Shown here one piece after another: positions 4,951-7,284 of a DNA stretch of 7,284 bases. Every line of letters starts with the position of its first letter. The first letter of the stretch is position 1. The position numbers and the translations under genes were made by a program. Source of the DNA: HB2-32-21 sp040235495. Lineage in GTDB: Bacteria; Pseudomonadota; Gammaproteobacteria; Pseudomonadales; Porticoccaceae. Below the pieces are notes generated by a model, which had not been told where the DNA came from, ran no database searches, and saw only the letters and a list, made by a program, of their open reading frames with translations. The stretch lies in contig JBECKV010000016.1 of NCBI GenBank assembly GCA_040235495.1, forward strand, positions 1 through 7,284. The letters run 5' to 3'.

Positions 4951-6054
4951 TCACTGCACCCGGCGCCGGAAAACCCAAAGGGAAGAAAGAAACAAGGGGA
5001 TACCGATCACCACCAGGGCCAGGGCCTCATCCCAGAGGACCGCGAGACCGGCGCCTTTGAGGAAAATGCCGATGATGATATCCATGTAGTAGCGCAGGGG
5101 ACTCAGCAGTGAAAGGTATTGCAGGAACCGGGGCATGGCTTCCACCGGGGTCAGATTGCCTGACAGGAACATTAGCGGGAAAAGCCCGAAAAAGGAAAGC
5201 AGCAGTGCCTGCTGAAGGGTGCGACTGTAGGCGGCGATGAGTACGCCGAGAGCAATCGCACTGAGCAAAAAGATGGCTGTCAACACGAGGAACAACATCA
5301 GGCTGCCCTGGAGCGGAACATTGAAAACCCTGACAATCAACAAACTCGGAAAGATGGACAGTACGCCCATGATCAGAGTCGGCGTAATCTTGGCCAGGAA
5401 CAGCTCCAGGGTGGAGATCGGTGTTACCAGCAATTGCTCGATCGTGCCGCGTTCCTTTTCCCGGACAATGGAAGCCGCCGGATGAATAACGCCCACCATC
5501 ATGCCGGCCAGGGCGATCATGGATAGCACCATGAAAGATGCCGTGCCCAGCTGTGGGTTGTACCAGATGCGGATCACTGGAACCGCACCCTGCTTTCCTG
5601 CCGCGAAGGCCAGCACCTCTTGTTCCTGGCGTTGCACGATCCGCAGCGCGTCATTGACGGCGTTGGCGGCAATATTGGAATTGGTGCCGTCCTGGAGGAA
5701 TTGCAGTTCAACAGCGACGCCGGCGAGCAGATCGCGCTCAAACCCGGCGGGAATGACCAGCACCGCGGCGGCGTCGCCCTTCTCCAGATACTCTGTCGCG
5801 GTTGCCACGCGAGTTTCCTGAAATTTCAGATTGAAGGTTTCGCTCACCGAGAATCTCTGTATCAACGAGCGGCTCAAGACACTGCGATCCTCGTCCACCA
5901 CCGCCAGGGGCAGATGACTGACGTCGAAACTGAGTGCGACGGTACAAATGACAACCTCGATGGTATAAAGCCAGAGTATCAGAACCAGTATCAAGCGGTC
6001 GCGAAAGAACTGTACGATTTCCTTGCGCAACAAGCCCACCAAGGCAATCCCCAT
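4951..6054 (-). CDS. ABC-2 type transporter permease (YbhR/YhhJ-like)
   Basis: The product is a 367-residue inner-membrane subunit of an ABC exporter. The layout is typical of the ABC-2 family: one N-terminal helix (about 21-41), a large periplasmic domain (about 42-170), then five helices near 172-194, 224-246, 252-274, 282-304 and 343-361. The cytoplasmic loop carries VREKERGTIEQLLVTPIS (197-214), the conserved E-x-GT-x-E coupling segment. The C-terminal half has the FLSGNLTPVEAMP and LSPLRYYMD motifs of the family. I chose the ATG at 6054 because it forms TGATG with the stop of the upstream permease and has GAAGGTGG at 6059-6066; an in-frame ATG at 6081 would add 9 residues inside the neighbour. 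It is the last gene of the leftward operon within the window. The substrate cannot be read from the sequence; relatives export drugs or other hydrophobic compounds. Confidence 0.9.
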   Translation of the reverse strand: MGIALVGLLRKEIVQFFRDRLILVLILWLYTIEVVICTVALSFDVSHLPLAVVDEDRSVLSRSLIQRFSVSETFNLKFQETRVATATEYLEKGDAAAVLVIPAGFERDLLAGVAVELQFLQDGTNSNIAANAVNDALRIVQRQEQEVLAFAAGKQGAVPVIRIWYNPQLGTASFMVLSMIALAGMMVGVIHPAASIVREKERGTIEQLLVTPISTLELFLAKITPTLIMGVLSIFPSLLIVRVFNVPLQGSLMLFLVLTAIFLLSAIALGVLIAAYSRTLQQALLLSFFGLFPLMFLSGNLTPVEAMPRFLQYLSLLSPLRYYMDIIIGIFLKGAGLAVLWDEALALVVIGIPLFLSSLWVFRRRVQ

Positions 6055-7148
6055 CACGCCACCTTCTGCCTCATCCGCCACGCGGCGAAGACAAACACCA
6101 GCACTGTATAAACGACCAGCATCAGAAGATTTGGCAGAATCGCCTCAAGGCCGGCTGATTTCAACACCACCCCCCGGGATATTTCCATGAAATCCCCGGC
6201 CGGGAACAGCCGGCTGTACAGTTGCAGGCCGAGGGGCATGGTGAACAGGGGAAATAAAAAGCCCGAAAACAGGAAGGATGGCATGAGGGTGACAATCAGA
6301 GTGATCAGCATGGCCGCCAACTGAGTACGGACCAGGGATGACACCAGCAGGCCAATACCTACCGTAGTCAGCACATAAATGAATGCCGACCCCAGCAGCA
6401 GCGCGGGGCTGCCGGCAATGGGCACCTGGAACCAGGCAAACCCGACCGCGATCACCATCAGAATTTCCAGAAATGCCACCAGGCCGTAAGGTGCCAGCTT
6501 GCCGACGATAAACTCACCGGAGGTCACCGGCGAGGCATAGATCCGCTCAATCGTACCGCTCTCCTTCTCGCGCACGATCGCCAGGGCAGTGAGCAATGGC
6601 GGGAACGCCATCAGTATCACCGCGAACAATCCCGGGATAACAAAGTTGACGCTGCGCAGGGCGGGATTGAACCAGACCCGGGCCTGAACCTGGACGGCAG
6701 CCTCCCTGCGAACCGGGAAATTGCCGATCACGGCCTCGGCGTAGGCCGATGCCAAGCGCGCCAAAACCGGGTAGCCACCGTCGACGATGACCTGCACCGG
6801 TGATGACTCGTCGCGAAGGAGATGCCGGGCAAAGCCAGCCGGAATCACCACCCCTACTTTGATTGTCGAGTCCCGCAGCGCGGATTCGAGATCATGGATA
6901 TCGGTCAATTGTTGTTTTAACTCAAAGTATCGGGAGCTGACGAAGCGGGCCGATAGGTCGCGGCTTGCCGGCGTATTGTCCAGGTCGTGGATGCCCAGCG
7001 CGACCCGTTCCACATCCAGGTTGACCGCATAGCCGAACAGAAAAAGCATGATCAGAGGCATAATCACCGCCAGGGTAACGGTGACCGGGTCACGAATCAG
7101 CTCGCGACTTTCCTTGACGATGAGCGCCTTCAATCTGTGACCTTTCAC
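6054..7148 (-). CDS. ABC-2 type transporter permease (YbhS-like)
   Basis: The product is a 364-residue inner-membrane permease with the same plan as its neighbour but clearly different in sequence. It has an N-terminal amphipathic KALIVKESRELIRDP segment, a first helix at about 22-43, a periplasmic domain (about 45-165), and helices near 168-190, 218-240, 248-271, 278-301 and 338-357. The loop VREKESGTIERIYASPVT (192-209) is the ABC-2 coupling motif. LFSGFLFPLFTMP (293-305) and the following LFPAGDFMEISRGV are also conserved in the family. Translation begins at GTG, which overlaps the stop of the ATP-binding gene (GTGA); there is no strong ribosome binding site, so coupled translation is likely. 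Two unequal permeases behind one ATPase suggest a heterodimeric membrane channel, as in YbhF-YbhS-YbhR. Confidence 0.9.
   Translation of the reverse strand: MKGHRLKALIVKESRELIRDPVTVTLAVIMPLIMLFLFGYAVNLDVERVALGIHDLDNTPASRDLSARFVSSRYFELKQQLTDIHDLESALRDSTIKVGVVIPAGFARHLLRDESSPVQVIVDGGYPVLARLASAYAEAVIGNFPVRREAAVQVQARVWFNPALRSVNFVIPGLFAVILMAFPPLLTALAIVREKESGTIERIYASPVTSGEFIVGKLAPYGLVAFLEILMVIAVGFAWFQVPIAGSPALLLGSAFIYVLTTVGIGLLVSSLVRTQLAAMLITLIVTLMPSFLFSGFLFPLFTMPLGLQLYSRLFPAGDFMEISRGVVLKSAGLEAILPNLLMLVVYTVLVFVFAAWRMRQKVA
6059..6066 (-). promoter_or_regulatory. Ribosome binding site of the second permease
   Basis: On the minus strand GAAGGTGG lies 4 bases before the ATG at 6054, inside the end of the upstream permease gene. 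It favours the 6054 start over the in-frame ATG at 6081. Confidence 0.6.
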
Positions 7149-7284
7149 GCGCTCGCATCCAGGGATTGCGCCTTCCTTTCCCGCTCAATGGCGGTGGTGA
7201 AGAGTGTCTCCACCGTGGCCCCGGTGTCGAGACCGAGGGACTGATTCAGCGATCGCCGGCTGCCGAGCGCGAGCAAGCGCCCGT
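7145..7284 (-). CDS. ABC transporter ATP-binding subunit, C-terminal tail (partial)
   Basis: Only the last 45 complete codons lie in the window. On the minus strand the frame reads GRLLALGS, then a charged segment with the VETLFTTAIERERK motif, and ends ...SLDASA before TGA. A G-x-(L/I)-x-A-x-G-(S/T) turn followed by a (L/V)E-x-(L/V)F segment is the normal C-terminal end of ABC-2 type ATPases such as YbhF or NodI/CcmA. The gene directly precedes two ABC-2 permeases with a GTGA overlap. The Walker A, Walker B and signature motifs would lie outside the window, so the call rests on the tail plus context. Confidence 0.75.
   Translation of the reverse strand, partial: GRLLALGSRRSLNQSLGLDTGATVETLFTTAIERERKAQSLDASA

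Overview
The window is GC-rich, densely coded bacterial chromosome. Shine-Dalgarno sites, TGATG/ATGA/GTGA gene junctions and family resemblances suggest a proteobacterium, probably gammaproteobacterial and environmental. The genus cannot be read from the sequence, and no rRNA, tRNA, CRISPR array or complete mobile element is visible.

Region 1 (1-1108, plus strand) is a copper-handling module. It holds the last 94 residues of a Cu(I)-type P1B ATPase, a small two-helix DUF2933-type membrane protein with a His-rich tail, and a secreted periplasmic protein whose mature part is about one quarter methionine. The three probably export and buffer copper in the inner membrane and periplasm.

Region 2 (1109-1536) is about 430 bases without a convincing gene. 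It contains two hairpin-forming stretches, a 7-A run and a short coding-looking frame broken by TAG, which may be gene debris.

Region 3 (1537-4796, plus strand) is the most interesting part. A 218-residue protein with a possible PD-(D/E)XK nuclease-like signature is followed, with a TGATG overlap, by a 510-residue archaeal-type AMP phosphorylase/thymidine phosphorylase family enzyme. After a 183-base gap comes a short, 295-residue PRPP synthetase. The gap starts in a reading frame that resembles the N-terminus of acetate kinase and then degenerates, so it may be a gene remnant. Together the genes suggest nucleotide breakdown linked to phosphoribosyl metabolism. The pathway is inferred; only the enzyme families are well supported.

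Region 4 (4951-7284, minus strand, convergent with region 3) is an ABC-2 exporter operon read leftwards: the C-terminal tail of an ATP-binding subunit, then two homologous but distinct permeases, joined by GTGA and TGATG overlaps. The layout matches YbhF-YbhS-YbhR type exporters. The rest of the ATPase, and any membrane-fusion partner, lie beyond the right edge.
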